In this document: positions 1 through 7,981 of the stretch, one piece after another
How positions within the stretch are numbered: position 1 is the stretch's first letter
How the letters are laid out: each line of letters opens with the position of its first letter
DNA from: Anaeromyxobacter sp. Fw109-5
GTDB lineage: Bacteria > Myxococcota > Myxococcia > Myxococcales > Anaeromyxobacteraceae
Assembly (NCBI RefSeq): GCF_000017505.1
Contig: NC_009675.1
Location: 1,736,001-1,800,000 of the forward strand
Direction of reading: 5' to 3'
DNA: 64,000 bases
Program-made: the position numbers and the translations under genes
Notes under the pieces: model-generated
The model's input: only the letters and a program-made list of their open reading frames with translations
Told to the model about the DNA's origin: nothing
Databases searched by the model: none

Positions 1-371
1 CCCCGCAGAACCTCGAGAACGAGCTCAAGACGGAGCCGCTCATCTCGCAGGTGATGGTGCACGGCGACAAGCGGAAGTTCCTCTCCGCGATCGTCACCTT
101 GAACGAGGAGAACGCCCGCAAATGGGCCACGGACAGCGGGGTCCCCGCGGGCGCGGCGCTCCACGAGGCGCCCCAGGTGCGCGCCCAGATCCAGAAGGCC
201 ATCGACGCGCTCAACGCGAAGCAGGCGAGCTACTCGACGATCAAGAGGTTCGCGATCGTGCCGAGGGACTTCACCCAGGAGTCGGGCGAGCTGACGCCCA
301 CGCTCAAGGTCAAGCGGAAGGTCGTCACGCAGAACTACCGAACCCTCCTCGACTCGTTCTACGCGGAGTAG
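1..371 (+). CDS. Long-chain acyl-CoA synthetase (AMP-binding), C-terminal fragment
   Basis: Only the last ~123 codons are inside the window; the frame is open from the first bases. The protein would activate fatty acids to acyl-CoA through an acyl-adenylate at the membrane or in the cytosol. The visible part begins with a PQNLEN motif, typical of the hinge/C-terminal domain of FadD15-type ligases, continues with a segment resembling the VHGDKRKFLSAIVTL strand of that family, and ends with a lysine-rich stretch (LTPTLKVKRK) that matches the family's catalytic-lysine region. The N-terminal AMP-binding domain lies upstream of the window, so substrate range cannot be judged. The SCP2 and CoA-transferase genes downstream also fit lipid metabolism. 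Confidence 0.85.
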   Translation, partial: PQNLENELKTEPLISQVMVHGDKRKFLSAIVTLNEENARKWATDSGVPAGAALHEAPQVRAQIQKAIDALNAKQASYSTIKRFAIVPRDFTQESGELTPTLKVKRKVVTQNYRTLLDSFYAE

Positions 372-464
372 CCAGGCCGTCCCCCGCCGGGCGCTCGCGC
401 GCGCGTGGGGCCTCTGCTCTACTGGCGTGGCCCCCGCCTGCGGGCGCCCGCCAAAGGGGATCCG

Positions 465-848
465 TTGGACCAGAACCGCCTGCGCGTCCTCCTCGTGGAG
501 GACGACGACGACAACCGTGAGCTGATGGCCGAGGTCCTCGAGGCCTCCGGCTACCAGGTCCACACGGCCGCGAGCGGGCAGGAAGGCCTGACCACGCTGT
601 CCGAGCATCCGATCGACGCGGTGGTGACGGACGTGGGCATGCCCGGCATGGGCGGGCTCGAGATGGCGCGAGCGGCGAAGGCGATCGCCCCGACGGTGCC
701 CGTCGTGATCGTCACCGGCTGGGCGGAGCGCGACGACATCGCTCGCGCGCGCGGGCGCGAGGTGGACGCGGTGCTCATCAAGCCGGTGGACCCCGACGCG
801 CTCACCTCCGCCGTCGCCGACGTCCTTCGCGGGCGCTCCCGGCCATAG
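465..848 (+). CDS. Single-domain response regulator (receiver)
   Basis: A stand-alone CheY-like receiver of about 127 residues with no output domain. It has the acidic pocket (LVEDDDDN), the phospho-acceptor aspartate in VVTDVGMPGMGG, the Thr of VIVTGW and the conserved lysine in LIKPVD. I place the start at a TTG codon because AAAGGGGA lies four bases upstream of it; the in-frame ATG at 405 would add about 20 residues unlike a receiver. No kinase is adjacent, so its partner is unknown. Such orphan receivers are common in myxobacteria and usually pass phosphoryl groups to other proteins. Confidence 0.85.
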   Translation: MDQNRLRVLLVEDDDDNRELMAEVLEASGYQVHTAASGQEGLTTLSEHPIDAVVTDVGMPGMGGLEMARAAKAIAPTVPVVIVTGWAERDDIARARGREVDAVLIKPVDPDALTSAVADVLRGRSRP

Positions 849-864
849 CGGCCGCAGCGCTCGC

Positions 865-893
865 TTGACAGCGGATCGGCGTCTCAATACGTA
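865..893 (+). promoter_or_regulatory. Candidate sigma-70 promoter for the SCP2 gene
   Basis: A perfect TTGACA (865-870) is followed after 17 bases by TACGTA (888-893), about 50 bases before the ATG of the SCP2 gene. The -35 match is striking in such GC-rich DNA; the -10 match is partial, so the exact start site is uncertain. Confidence 0.5.
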
Positions 894-944
894 TCGGACA
901 CCGCCGATTCCAGAGTCGATCCGTGCCCACGGAGGCTTCGCCCG

Positions 945-1280
945 ATGGCCGAGCAAGTGACGAGCGTGAAGGACGTCTTCGAGCGCCACATCCCGTCCCG
1001 GTTCCAGGCGAAGCCGGACGTCGTGCAGAAGATCAACTCGGTCTACGAGTTCAACATCTCCGGCCCCGGCGGCGGGGTCTGGACGGTGGACTGCACCTCG
1101 CCGGGCGGCAAGATCGTCGAGGGTCACGCGCCGAACGCGAAGTGCACGGTGGCGGCGACGGACGCCGACTTCCTGAACATCGTGAACGGCAGGCTGAACG
1201 CGCAGATGGCGTTCATGTCGGGCAAGCTCAAGATCCAGGGCGACATGGGGCTCGCCATGAAGCTCCAGCAGATCCTCTAG
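945..1280 (+). CDS. SCP2 sterol-binding domain protein
   Basis: A 111-residue single-domain protein of the SCP2 (sterol carrier protein 2) family, which holds hydrophobic ligands such as fatty acyl chains. Visible family features are the WTVDCTSPGGKIVEG strand region, the CTVAATDADFLNIVNGRLN segment and the C-terminal helix after FMSGKLKIQGDMGLAMKLQQIL. The length is that of a free-standing SCP2 domain. It sits 16 bases before a CoA-transferase gene and downstream of an acyl-CoA ligase, so a role in acyl-lipid or acyl-CoA handling is likely. The ligand is not known. Confidence 0.88.
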   Translation: MAEQVTSVKDVFERHIPSRFQAKPDVVQKINSVYEFNISGPGGGVWTVDCTSPGGKIVEGHAPNAKCTVAATDADFLNIVNGRLNAQMAFMSGKLKIQGDMGLAMKLQQIL

Positions 1281-1296
1281 GCGGCGCCTCTGGACG

Positions 1297-2469
1297 GTGC
1301 GTCCGCTCGAGGGTCTCCGCGTGCTCGATCTGTCCCGGCTGCTGCCGGGACCGTTCGCGACGCTCGTCCTCGCCGACCTCGGCGCGGACGTGGTGCTCGT
1401 GGAGGATCCGCGGGGCGGGGACGCGCTGCGCAGGCTCCCGCCGCTCGCCGGTGAGGCGTCCGGCGCCTTCCACGCGCTGAACCGCAACAAGTGCTCCGTC
1501 GCGCTCGACGTGCGCCGCCCCGAGGGCGCGGCGGTGTTCCTGCGCCTCGCGCGCCGCGCCGACGTGGTGGTCGAGTCCTTCCGCCCGGGCGTCCTCGAGG
1601 GGCTCGGCCTCGGCTGGACGGCGCTGCGCGCCGCGAACCCGCGCCTCGTGCTCTGCTCGATCACCGGGTACGGCCAGGACGGCCCTTACGCCGCGCGCGC
1701 CGGCCACGACGTGGACTACCTCGCGGTGGCGGGCGTCCTCGGGCTCACCGGCGAGCCCGAGCGGCCCGCCGTGCCGGGGGTGCAGGTCGCCGATCTCGCG
1801 GGCGGCTCCTGGCCCGCGGTGGCGGGGATCCTCGCGGCGCTGCTGCGGCGCGCGACCACCGGGGAGGGGGCCCACGTCGACGTGTCGATGGCCGAGGGCG
1901 CTGTCTCGCTCATGACGCTCCCCCTGGCGATGGCATGGGCCCGCGGCACGCCGCTGGAGCGCGGGCGGGAGCTCCTCTCCGGGGGCGCCGCCTGCTACGG
2001 CGTGTACCGCACGAGCGACGGTCGCTTCGTGGCGCTCGGCGCGCTCGAGCCCAAGTTCTTCGCCGCGTTCTGCGCGGCGGCGGGGAGGCCGGAGCTCGCG
2101 CCGCGGCAGTTCGAGGCAGGCGGGGCCGGCCCACGCGCGGAGCTCGAGGCGCTGTTCGCCTCGCGGACCCGCGACGAGTGGGCGGCGCTCGCGGCGGCGC
2201 ACGACGTGTGCCTCGCGCCGGTGCTCGAGGGCGACGAGCCGCGCTCGGATCCCCACCTCGTCGCGCGCGGCGCGTTCGTGCAGGTGCCGACCCCCTGGGA
2301 GGGGAGGGCGATCCCCGGGATCGCGACGCCGGTGCGGCTCCGCGGCGAGCAGGCGCCGCTGGCCCCCGCCCCGCGGCTCGGAGAGCACGGCGAGAGCGTG
2401 CTGCGCGAGGCCGGGTTCGGGGACGCGGAGCTCGCGGAGCTCCGGGCGGCAGGCGTTCTCGGAGAGTGA
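1297..2469 (+). CDS. Class III CoA-transferase / alpha-methylacyl-CoA racemase-like (CaiB/BaiF)
   Basis: A 390-residue cytosolic enzyme of the CaiB/BaiF family, which move CoA between acyl groups or epimerise 2-methylacyl-CoA. The N-terminus MRPLEGLRVLDLSRLLPGPF is the family hallmark, followed by LADLGADVVLVEDPRGGD, the LNRNKCSVALDVRRPEG segment and the GHDVDYLAVAG segment whose aspartate is the usual catalytic residue. Start is GTG, 16 bases after the SCP2 stop, so the two are probably co-transcribed. The DVDYLA context and C-terminal sequence resemble AMACR-like racemases more than carnitine CoA-transferases, but sequence alone does not separate the two reliably. Confidence 0.85.
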   Translation: MRPLEGLRVLDLSRLLPGPFATLVLADLGADVVLVEDPRGGDALRRLPPLAGEASGAFHALNRNKCSVALDVRRPEGAAVFLRLARRADVVVESFRPGVLEGLGLGWTALRAANPRLVLCSITGYGQDGPYAARAGHDVDYLAVAGVLGLTGEPERPAVPGVQVADLAGGSWPAVAGILAALLRRATTGEGAHVDVSMAEGAVSLMTLPLAMAWARGTPLERGRELLSGGAACYGVYRTSDGRFVALGALEPKFFAAFCAAAGRPELAPRQFEAGGAGPRAELEALFASRTRDEWAALAAAHDVCLAPVLEGDEPRSDPHLVARGAFVQVPTPWEGRAIPGIATPVRLRGEQAPLAPAPRLGEHGESVLREAGFGDAELAELRAAGVLGE

Positions 2470-2510
2470 GAGGTGCGGTGGGCGTCCCGCGCGGGCGCTC
2501 GGGGATCGAC

Positions 2511-2540
2511 TTGACAGGGCCCCCGCCCCGCGAACATCTT
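2511..2540 (+). promoter_or_regulatory. Candidate promoter of the zinc-uptake operon
   Basis: TTGACA at 2511-2516 is followed after 18 bases by CATCTT (2535-2540), 10 bases before the ATG at 2550. No clear Zur-type palindrome can be seen overlapping it. The -10 is weak. Confidence 0.4.
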
Positions 2541-2549
2541 CCCCCACCG

Positions 2550-2816
2550 ATGCGCGCGCTCGTCGCCGCCAGCCTCGCCGCGTACCTGGCGCTCACCGCG
2601 CTGGCGCCCCACGTCCACGTCGAGGACGCGGGAGGCAACGACCACCCGTGCGCCGTGTGTGCCTCGCGCACCGGCGACGTCGCGACGGGGGCCACCCCGG
2701 ACCTCACTCCCTCGCCGGAGGTGGCAGGGGAAGTGGTCCTCGCCCCCGGGCTGCCGCCCGTCACCGGCGCGCCGCTCGGCGCGGTCCCCGGCCAGTCGCC
2801 TCCCGTCCCCGCCTAG
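2550..2816 (+). CDS. Small exported His/Cys-rich protein at head of zinc operon
   Basis: An 88-residue protein with an N-terminal hydrophobic segment (ALVAASLAAYLALTALAP) that looks like a signal peptide, then PHVHVEDAG and HPCAVCAS, a cluster of His and a CxxC that could bind metal, and a Pro/Val-rich tail. I do not recognise a named family. It is the first gene of a run ending in znuABC and follows a TTGACA promoter directly, so a periplasmic metal-handling role is a reasonable inference. It is short, so a non-functional reading cannot be fully excluded, but the signal peptide and motif spacing argue it is real. Confidence 0.6.
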   Translation: MRALVAASLAAYLALTALAPHVHVEDAGGNDHPCAVCASRTGDVATGATPDLTPSPEVAGEVVLAPGLPPVTGAPLGAVPGQSPPVPA

Positions 2817-2918
2817 TTCGCGGCAGGGCCGCGGCGCGTCCATTCACTCGGCGTGCGCCGCATTCGCTTCGGGTCATGGGCGTGGTGCGTCCGTCGGGCG
2901 CGCCCGGGAGTGAGCGAG

Positions 2919-4148
2919 ATGAGATCGCAGGTCGTGGCGAGCTGGCTCGCCGCCGTGCTGGCGTTGCCGGCCGTCGGCGGCGCGCAGGAGCCGGTGAAGG
3001 ACGAGGCTGAAGAGACGGATCGGAAGAAGCTCGAGGAGGACATCGCGCGCGAGCTGGGCGCGCCCCCCGCGCCGGGCGAAGCGCAGGCCTCGCCGCAACC
3101 CGGCGCGGCGCAAGGCGGGGCAGGGCAGGGCGCCGCGGGCTCGGGCGACGCCGCGCGCCTCGCGCGGCTGCTGATGCTGCCGGACCTGAGCGCGGTGGTG
3201 AGCGGCGCGATGGCGTACGGGACCTACGACATCGAGCAGCGCTCGCCGCGCAGCGGCCCCTTCGGCCCGGAGGGAAAGCCGGCCTTCCTGTTCGAGGAGC
3301 TCGAGCTCGGGATCCAGGCGGTGGTCGATCCGTACGCGCGCGCCGACGCCTTCGTCGCGTTCACGCCCGAGGGCGCGGAGATCGAGGAGGCTTACCTCAC
3401 GACGCTCGCGCTCCCCGCCGGGCTGCAGGTCCGCGCCGGCAAGCTCTTCAGCCCCTTCGGCCGGCAGAACCAGCAGCACCCCCACGCCTGGGAGTTCGTG
3501 GACGCGCCGCTCGCGCAGTCGCGGCTCCTCGCCGAGGAGGCGCTCTCCGGCGCCGGCGTCGACGTGAGCTGGCTCGCGCCGCTCCCCTGGTTCGCGACGC
3601 TCCACCTGGCCGGCCAGAGCACCGCCCCGGGCGAGGAGGACCCCACCGCGCTGACGGGGCTCGCCCGCCTCGAGCAGTTCTTCTCCCTCGGCGACGCCGT
3701 CACGCTGGGCGTCGGCGTCTCGGCGGCGCGCCGCGACGAGCCGGGCGGCGGCGCGTTCAGGGACCTCGGCGGCGTGGACCTGTACCTGCGCTTCCGGCCG
3801 CTCCAGAGCCGCTCGTACCTGGCGCTCTCCGGCGAGCTGTACGCGCGCCGCTTCCGCGGGGCCGAGGACGCGCCGGACGGCACCGACACCGGCGGGTGGG
3901 CGCAGGCGTTCTGGCGGCACGGCCGCCACCTCGGCTACGGCGCCCGCTACGAGTGGGCGCCCTCGGCAGGCGAGGCGGCCAGCGGGACCGAGCAGCGCGC
4001 GGCCGCCCTCCTCGCGTGGCTCCCCTCCGAGTTCCAGCGCCTCCGGCTGCAGGTCGCGTACGACCGCCGGCCCGGCGGCGAGGACGGCCTGGAGACGCTG
4101 CTCCAGCTCGAGTTCGGCCTCGGCGCGCACGGCGCGCACCCGTTCTAG
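2919..4148 (+). CDS. Outer-membrane beta-barrel protein of the zinc operon
   Basis: A 409-residue exported protein. The start chosen (ATG 2919, preceded by GGGAG) opens a clean signal peptide (VVASWLAAVLALPAVGGAQE). Then come a charged, coiled region (DEAEETDRKKLEEDIARELG), a Gly/Ala/Pro linker, and about 300 residues of alternating strands with aromatic girdles, ending in LETLLQLEFGLGAHGAHPF, a typical barrel end with a terminal Phe. The segment GKLFSPFGRQNQQHPHAWEFVD resembles porin-like proteins found beside metal ABC transporters. It lies 10 bases before znuA, which suggests it lets zinc or a zinc complex cross the outer membrane. Substrate is inferred from context only. Confidence 0.75.
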   Translation: MRSQVVASWLAAVLALPAVGGAQEPVKDEAEETDRKKLEEDIARELGAPPAPGEAQASPQPGAAQGGAGQGAAGSGDAARLARLLMLPDLSAVVSGAMAYGTYDIEQRSPRSGPFGPEGKPAFLFEELELGIQAVVDPYARADAFVAFTPEGAEIEEAYLTTLALPAGLQVRAGKLFSPFGRQNQQHPHAWEFVDAPLAQSRLLAEEALSGAGVDVSWLAPLPWFATLHLAGQSTAPGEEDPTALTGLARLEQFFSLGDAVTLGVGVSAARRDEPGGGAFRDLGGVDLYLRFRPLQSRSYLALSGELYARRFRGAEDAPDGTDTGGWAQAFWRHGRHLGYGARYEWAPSAGEAASGTEQRAAALLAWLPSEFQRLRLQVAYDRRPGGEDGLETLLQLEFGLGAHGAHPF

Positions 4149-4158
4149 GAGACCCGCC

Positions 4159-5058
4159 ATGCGCACGCCTTCCGTCGCCTCGCTCGCCTTGCTGCTGCCG
4201 GCGCTCGCCGCCGCCGACCCCAGGATCGTCACCACCACCGAAGGGCTCGCGGCGCTCGCCCGGGAGGTCGCAGGCGGCCGGGCGCGCGTCGAGAGCCTCT
4301 CGCGCGGCGTCCAGGACCCGCACTTCGTGGACGCGAACCCCATCCTCGCGGTGAAGCTTCGCGACGCCGACCTCCTCGTCGACGTGGGGCTGGAGCTGGA
4401 GGTCGGCTGGCTCCCGCCGCTCGTCACCCAGTCGCGCAACGCGCGGATCCAGCCGGGCGGGCCGGCGCGGCTCACCGCCGCGAGCGCGATCCAGGTCCTC
4501 GACGTGCCCACCGGCGTCGTGGATCGCAGCCGCGGCGACCTCCACGCCGGCGGCAACCCGCACTTCCTCACCGATCCGCGCCGCGCGCTCCAGGTGGCGG
4601 CCGCGATCGCCGAGCGGCTCGCCGCCCTCGATCCCGGCGGCGCGGACGCCTACCGGGGGAACCTGGCCGCGTTCCGCGCGCGGATCGACGCAGCGATCCC
4701 GCGCTGGCAGGCGGCGCTCGCGCCGGTGAAGGGCCGCAAGCTCATCACGCAGCACCGGACGCTGCCTTACTTCCTCGCCTGGACCGGCCTCGAGTCCGCC
4801 GGCGAGCTCGAGCCGAAGCCGGGGGTGCCTCCGCCGCCCGCGCACCTCGCCGACCTGGTCCAGGTGGCGAGGCGCGAGGGGGTGAAGGCGATCGTGCTCG
4901 AGAACTACTACGACCGGCGTTCGGCGGACGTGGTGGCGCGCCACGCCGGCGCGAAGGTGGTCCAGATCCCGGGCGACGTCGGCGGAGAGCCCGGGGTCGG
5001 CGGGTACGAGCAGTACATCGGGGTGCTGGTCGACCGCATCGCGGGAACGGCGCGATGA
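4159..5058 (+). CDS. znuA: Zinc/manganese ABC transporter periplasmic binding protein
   Basis: A 299-residue cluster A-I metal-binding protein. It has a signal peptide (VASLALLLPALAAAD), the first metal-ligand region DPHFVDANP, the central GGNPHFLTDPRRA segment with its histidine, the QHRTLPYFLAW segment with the third histidine, and a C-terminal acidic ligand region before GVGGYEQYIGVLVDRIAGTAR. The His-rich loop of classical ZnuA between the second and third ligands is absent, so manganese cannot be excluded. The stop overlaps the start of the ATPase gene (ATGA), a sign of translational coupling. The outer-membrane barrel upstream suggests one uptake system spanning both membranes. Confidence 0.9.
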   Translation: MRTPSVASLALLLPALAAADPRIVTTTEGLAALAREVAGGRARVESLSRGVQDPHFVDANPILAVKLRDADLLVDVGLELEVGWLPPLVTQSRNARIQPGGPARLTAASAIQVLDVPTGVVDRSRGDLHAGGNPHFLTDPRRALQVAAAIAERLAALDPGGADAYRGNLAAFRARIDAAIPRWQAALAPVKGRKLITQHRTLPYFLAWTGLESAGELEPKPGVPPPPAHLADLVQVARREGVKAIVLENYYDRRSADVVARHAGAKVVQIPGDVGGEPGVGGYEQYIGVLVDRIAGTAR

Positions 5059-5828
5059 GCGGACCGCTCGTGCGTCTCCGGGACGCGGCGCTCGGCTACG
5101 GCCGCCCGGCCCTGCTCGAGCGGGTCGAGCTCTCGGTCTCACCGGGCGACTTCCTCGCGGTGGTCGGACCCAACGGCGGCGGCAAGACCACGCTGCTGCG
5201 GACGCTGCTCGGCGCGCTCGCCCCGCTGGCGGGCCGCGTGGAGCGCCGCGAGGGGCTGCGGGTGGGCTACGTGCCGCAGCGCGAGCACGTGGACACCGTC
5301 TGGCCGTTCACCGCCGGAGAGGTGACCCTCATGGGCCGCGTGCCCGCGCTCGGGCCCTGGCGCCGGCCAGGCAACGCGGACCGCGCCGCCGCGCGGCGCG
5401 CGCTCGCGCGCGTCGGCGTGGAGCACCTCGCGGAGCGGCGCTTCGGGGAGCTCTCCGGCGGGCAGCGCCAGCGCACGCTCATCGCGCGCGCCCTCGTCGC
5501 CGACCCCGAGCTCCTCGCGCTCGACGAGCCGACGAGCGGCATGGATCCGGCCGCGGAGCTCGCGCTCATGGATCTGCTGCGCGACCTGAACGGGAGCGAC
5601 GCGCTCGCGGTGGTGATGGTGTCCCACCGGCTGGACGCGGTGGCGAACTACGCCGGCGCGCTCGCCTTCGTCGACAAGGATCAGGGGCTCTTCCGCGTGG
5701 GCAGCCTCGACGAGATGCTGCGGCCCGAGGCGCTCGGCGCGCTCTACGGCCGGGCGGTGGCGGTGCGCGAGGAGGCGGGGCGGCGGCTCGTGTACCCGCT
5801 CCCGGCCGCGGGGGAGGAGCCCCGGTGA
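5055..5828 (+). CDS. znuC: Zinc/manganese ABC transporter ATPase
   Basis: A 257-residue ABC ATPase that drives metal import at the inner membrane. It has the Walker A motif GPNGGGKTT (near residue 37), a Q-loop (GYVPQREHVD), the signature LSGGQRQR, Walker B LLALDEPTSGMD, and the switch histidine in VSHRLDAV. The length and the VPQ context are typical of the Mn/Zn/Fe-type family. It overlaps znuA upstream (ATGA) and the permease gene downstream (GTGA), so the three proteins are very likely made in fixed ratio. Confidence 0.93.
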   Translation: MSGPLVRLRDAALGYGRPALLERVELSVSPGDFLAVVGPNGGGKTTLLRTLLGALAPLAGRVERREGLRVGYVPQREHVDTVWPFTAGEVTLMGRVPALGPWRRPGNADRAAARRALARVGVEHLAERRFGELSGGQRQRTLIARALVADPELLALDEPTSGMDPAAELALMDLLRDLNGSDALAVVMVSHRLDAVANYAGALAFVDKDQGLFRVGSLDEMLRPEALGALYGRAVAVREEAGRRLVYPLPAAGEEPR

Positions 5829-6664
5829 CGGCGCTCCAGGAGTTCCTCGCCGCGCGCGAGATCTGGCAGGTGCCGCTCGCGGCCTCGATCGTCGCGGGCG
5901 CCCTGCTCGGCGCGCTCGGCGTCTACGTCGTGCTCCGCCGCACGGTGTTCGTCTCGGCGGCGCTCACCCAGCTCTCGACCCTCGGGCTCGTCGCCACGCT
6001 CCTCCTGGAGGAGCGGTTCCACATCGAGACCGAGCACGCCTCCGAGCAGCTCCTCGTCGCCATCGCCTTCTCGGTGGCCGGGGCGCTCGCGCTCGGCGCC
6101 TTCCGCCCCCGGCGGCTCCCCGCGGAGGCGACGGTCGGCGCGGCGTGGGTGGTCTCGTCGGCGCTCGTGGTGCTCGGGGTGAGCCGGCTCGTGCACGCGG
6201 CGCACGATCTCGGCGGCATGGTGTTCGGCAACGCGGTCGCGGTGCCGGCGAGCGACCTCGCCGTGATCGTGGTGGTCGCCGCGCTCTGCACCGCCGTGCA
6301 CGGCCTGTTCGCGAAGGAGCTCGCGTTCACCTCGTTCGACGCCGAGACGGCGCAGGCGGTCGGGATGCGCGTGAAGGCGTGGGACGCGCTGCTGTTCCTC
6401 ACCGTCGGCCTCGCCATCCCGGTGACCGCGCGGGCGCTGGGGGCGCTGCCGGTGTTCGCGTTCCTCACGCTCCCGGCGGCGGGCGCGCTGCTGCTGGGCG
6501 TGCGCTTCCGCCTCGCCTTCCCCCTCGCTGCGGCGCTGGGAGTCGTCGCCGCCGCCGGCGGGTACGTGCTCTCCTGGCTGTGGGAGATCCCCACCGGCGC
6601 GACGATGGTGGCGCTCGCGGCGCTGCTCGCCGCTCCGGCCGCGCTGCGGCGACTGGCCGGGTGA
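5825..6664 (+). CDS. znuB: Zinc/manganese ABC transporter permease
   Basis: A 279-residue integral membrane protein of the ABC-3 family with about eight hydrophobic helices. It begins with a GTG overlapping the znuC stop. The segment LLGALGVYVVLRRTVFVSAALTQLSTLGLVATLL is the family's signature loop, and ELAFTSFDAETAQAVGMRVKAWDALLF matches the coupling region that touches the ATPase. It is the last gene of the operon; the sequence after its stop carries short repeats rather than a clear terminator. Confidence 0.92.
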   Translation: MTALQEFLAAREIWQVPLAASIVAGALLGALGVYVVLRRTVFVSAALTQLSTLGLVATLLLEERFHIETEHASEQLLVAIAFSVAGALALGAFRPRRLPAEATVGAAWVVSSALVVLGVSRLVHAAHDLGGMVFGNAVAVPASDLAVIVVVAALCTAVHGLFAKELAFTSFDAETAQAVGMRVKAWDALLFLTVGLAIPVTARALGALPVFAFLTLPAAGALLLGVRFRLAFPLAAALGVVAAAGGYVLSWLWEIPTGATMVALAALLAAPAALRRLAG

Positions 6665-6666
6665 GG

Positions 6667-6731
6667 GACGAGGTGGCCACGCGACGGGGCGAGGTGGCCG
6701 ACATGACGGGACGAGGTGGCCGACGTGACGG
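6667..6731 (+). repeat. Three tandem copies of a 21-22 bp unit
   Basis: Right after the znuB stop, a unit built around GACGAGGTGGCC and ending ATGACGG or GTGACGG occurs three times (6667-6687, 6688-6709, 6710-6731), with a partial fourth copy (GACGAG). The period of 22 is not a multiple of three, so it is not a protein repeat. No function is evident. Confidence 0.85.
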
Positions 6732-6744
6732 GACGAGACCGGAA

Positions 6745-6775
6745 CCGCTCGCCCTGAGCCTGTCGAAGGGCGGCG
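6745..6775. repeat. Dispersed palindromic element (REP-like) with hairpin
   Basis: The minus strand of 6745-6770 reads CCCTTCGACAGG then CTCAGGGCGAGCGG, a core that recurs as an intergenic repeat in many unrelated GC-rich bacterial genomes. It contains a six-base inverted repeat (CGCCCT/AGGGCG) with an 11-base loop. It lies between the convergent ends of znuB and the histidine kinase gene, where it may help end transcripts. The recurrence is from memory, not from a search. Confidence 0.6.
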
Positions 6776-6793
6776 GTGCGAGGGAAGCCGCCG

Positions 6794-7978
6794 TTAACGC
6801 GTGCCGCCGACGCGCCCGGGCACGGGCGGCTCGTCGAGGATCTGCGGTAGCGGGGTCTTCGTGTGCTGCGCGCCGCCGCCGGCGGCGCGAAGGGGCAAGG
6901 TGACGCTGAAGGTCGTGCCGCGCCCGTCGGCGGAGTCCACGGAGATGTCTCCGCCATGGGCCAGCGCGATCTCGCGGGCGATGTAGAGCCCGAGCCCGAG
7001 GCCGCGTCCGTCCTCCGACCCGCTCGCGAAGGCGTCGAAGACCGAGGGGAGCAGCTCGGGGGGGATGGGGGGGCCGGGGTTGTGGACCGTCACCATCGCG
7101 CGCTCGGGGCCGTCCTCGAGCGCGACCGTGACGACCGAGCCGGGCTCGGAGTGCTCGCACGCGTTCGCGAGCAGGTTCGTGAGCACCTGCGCGAGCCGAT
7201 CGCGGTCCCACTCTCCCTCGCAGCGCGGGGGGAGCCGCAGCTCGAACCGGTGCTGCCGGTGCGTGGGCTCCGTCTCCGCGGCCGCCTGGCGGACGAGCTC
7301 GCAGAGATCGCTCGCGTCGCGCACGATCGGGATGCCGCGGCCCAGCCGGACGCGGGAGACGTCGAGGAGCTGCTCCACCATCCGCGCCATGCGGCGCGCG
7401 CTGCGCAGGACGCGCTCGAGGTGGCCGCGGACCTTGGGATCGTCGCTGCGCCTGAGCGCCAGCGTCGCGCCGGCGACGACGGCGCCGAGGGGGTTTCGCA
7501 GATCGTGGCCCAGCACGGCGACGAACGTCTCCGACAGCCGCACGGTGCGGTTCAGCTCCGAGATGAGCCGCTCGCGCTGATCCTCGGCCTCGCGCCGCTG
7601 GAGCACCTCGCGGTTCAAGGCCTCGACCTTCTCGGAGAGGAGCGCGAAGATCCCCTGCCGCTCGCGCCCGAGCAGGCGGAGCATGACGAGCGCGTCGGCG
7701 CCCGGCAGGCGCGCGCCCTCGCAGCGGACGCGCTCCCCGCGCCCTGCGAAGGTGAACGCGCCGGGGAGCGGCCCCGACGAGCGGACGCAGCGGGCGAGGA
7801 ACGCCGGGAGCGCCGGGTCACCGAGCAGCTCCGCGAGCGGACGGCCCACGAGCGCGGCCACGGGCGCGCCGAGCCGCTCGCCGGCCGCGGCGTTCGCGGC
7901 GATCACCGTCCCGGCGCGCGACAGCAGCAGGAGCGGATCGGGGAGGAGCTGCGCGATGGCGCGGAACGTGGCGATCAC
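6794..7978 (-). CDS. PAS-domain sensor histidine kinase
   Basis: A 394-residue soluble kinase with no membrane segment. Residues ~10-110 resemble a PAS domain (LLPDPLLLLSRAGTVIAANAAAGERLG). A short coiled region leads to the H-box VLGHDLRNPLG with the phospho-acceptor histidine, then N-box NLLANACEHSE, and the G-boxes ending in GRGLGLGLYIAREIALAHGG. The C-terminal ~25 residues are Pro-rich and variable. The start codon lies three bases after the stop of the MetOD1-like gene, so the two form an operon and the upstream protein may sense the signal. No cognate regulator is next to it. Confidence 0.87.
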   Translation of the reverse strand: MIATFRAIAQLLPDPLLLLSRAGTVIAANAAAGERLGAPVAALVGRPLAELLGDPALPAFLARCVRSSGPLPGAFTFAGRGERVRCEGARLPGADALVMLRLLGRERQGIFALLSEKVEALNREVLQRREAEDQRERLISELNRTVRLSETFVAVLGHDLRNPLGAVVAGATLALRRSDDPKVRGHLERVLRSARRMARMVEQLLDVSRVRLGRGIPIVRDASDLCELVRQAAAETEPTHRQHRFELRLPPRCEGEWDRDRLAQVLTNLLANACEHSEPGSVVTVALEDGPERAMVTVHNPGPPIPPELLPSVFDAFASGSEDGRGLGLGLYIAREIALAHGGDISVDSADGRGTTFSVTLPLRAAGGGAQHTKTPLPQILDEPPVPGRVGGTR

Positions 7979-7981
7979 GAC

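Noticed and set aside
1228-2547. A 439-codon minus-strand frame opposite the CoA-transferase gene
   Set aside because: Shadow of a real gene; sequence is Arg/Ala/Gly-rich without domain features.
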